Shown here piece by piece: positions 24,784 to 25,032 of a stretch of 25,032 nt of DNA; positions within the stretch are counted from its first letter, which is position 1; every line of letters begins with the position of its first letter. The stretch is taken from positions 1-25,032 of the forward strand of contig JAFXMP010000217.1 of NCBI GenBank assembly GCA_017530275.1. The letters are read 5' to 3'. A program made the translations under genes and the position numbers. This DNA is from Clostridia bacterium. GTDB taxonomy: Bacteria; Bacillota_A; Clostridia; Christensenellales; Aristaeellaceae. The notes beneath the pieces are model-generated. The model was not told the DNA's origin, ran no database searches, and was given only the letters and a program-made list of their open reading frames with translations.

Positions 24784-24849
24784 CTTTCCCAGGTTCGCCC
24801 GGCTGTTAGCCCGGCATCAACTTTCAATTCAGAAACGGAGGAGATTCCC

Positions 24850-25032
24850 ATGGCAAAGGAAAAATTTGAGCGCAATAAGCCTCATGTAAACATCGGCACG
24901 ATCGGCCACGTTGACCACGGCAAGACGACACTGACGGCCGCGATCACGATGGTGCTGGCTGCGGGCGGACATGCCCAGGCCATGAAGTATGACGAAATCG
25001 ACAAGGCGCCCGAAGAGAAGGCGCGCGGCATC
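24850..25032 (+). CDS. tuf: Elongation factor Tu, N-terminal part (runs off the window)
   Basis: The first 61 residues of EF-Tu, the GTPase that brings aminoacyl-tRNA to the ribosome. It begins [20 protein letters not shown] and continues with the P-loop GHVDHGKTT and the switch region, ending EEKARGI at the window edge. GGAGGAG at 24837-24843 is its binding site. The remaining three-quarters is outside. It is transcribed with the tRNA-Gly gene upstream. Confidence 0.97.
   Translation, partial: MAKEKFERNKPHVNIGTIGHVDHGKTTLTAAITMVLAAGGHAQAMKYDEIDKAPEEKARGI

Noticed and set aside
24681..24875. Minus-strand ORF ending in [13 protein letters not shown]
   Set aside because: This is the well-known false translation of the antisense of a tRNA gene. 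The bases are tRNA-Gly(CCC).

Overview
The window reads as chromosomal DNA of an anaerobic, Gram-positive, Clostridia-type bacterium (Bacillota). The evidence is the gene content (HemZ-type coproporphyrinogen dehydrogenase, YsxC/EngB, YtqB-type methyltransferase, CvpA, a DUF6440 small protein, an AroA with the ESGST-LRF signature), strong GGAGG ribosome binding sites before most genes, and sigma-A-type promoters with 17-base spacers. The sequence is moderately GC-rich by eye. I cannot name the genus.

Left block, plus strand (1-8678): the C-terminal end of an IS5-type transposase enters from the left edge. It is followed by a serine hydrolase of the class C beta-lactamase fold, a membrane acyltransferase, the ribosome-assembly GTPase engB, a COG2509-type FAD dehydrogenase, dtd, an L-asparaginase, a metallo-beta-lactamase-fold hydrolase and hemZ. 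The last five genes are nearly contiguous. The 333-base stretch after hemZ (8679-9011) holds a candidate terminator, a possible 40-codon Lys/Glu-rich ORF on the minus strand, and the promoter of the next gene.

Central block, plus strand (9012-18413): this is an aromatic amino-acid supercluster. It runs shikimate kinase paralogue, Tyr/Phe leader peptide with attenuator, DAHP synthase, two GNAT acetyltransferases, prephenate dehydrogenase (tyrA), a DUF6440 small protein, aroB, aroA, aroC, chorismate mutase, an aroE-aroK fusion, and aroQ. Together these encode all seven steps from erythrose-4-phosphate plus PEP to chorismate, then prephenate and the tyrosine branch. Prephenate dehydratase is not in the window. 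The most striking element is at 9557-9750: a promoter, a 25-residue leader ORF with four consecutive Tyr codons and three Phe codons, and mutually exclusive RNA pairings ending in an intrinsic terminator just before the DAHP synthase gene. This is the layout of a ribosome-mediated (trp-like) attenuator, here apparently sensing Tyr and Phe. A 32-base palindromic repeat built from heptamers lies between DAHP synthase and the first GNAT gene.

Right block, minus strand (24536 down to 18435): a transglutaminase-like protein, lepA, cvpA, pyrB (with the PyrI-type zinc ribbon fused to its C-terminus) and mnmM/ytqB. The lepA and pyrB genes have good promoters, and terminators follow the transglutaminase and cvpA genes. 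The 300 bases between cvpA and pyrB (20124-20423) hold the cvpA terminator, the pyrB promoter and a roughly 100-base pyrB leader. I see no gene there.

Right edge, plus strand: a consensus promoter drives tRNA-Gly(CCC), followed after a structured 120-base spacer by the start of tuf (EF-Tu), which runs off the window.
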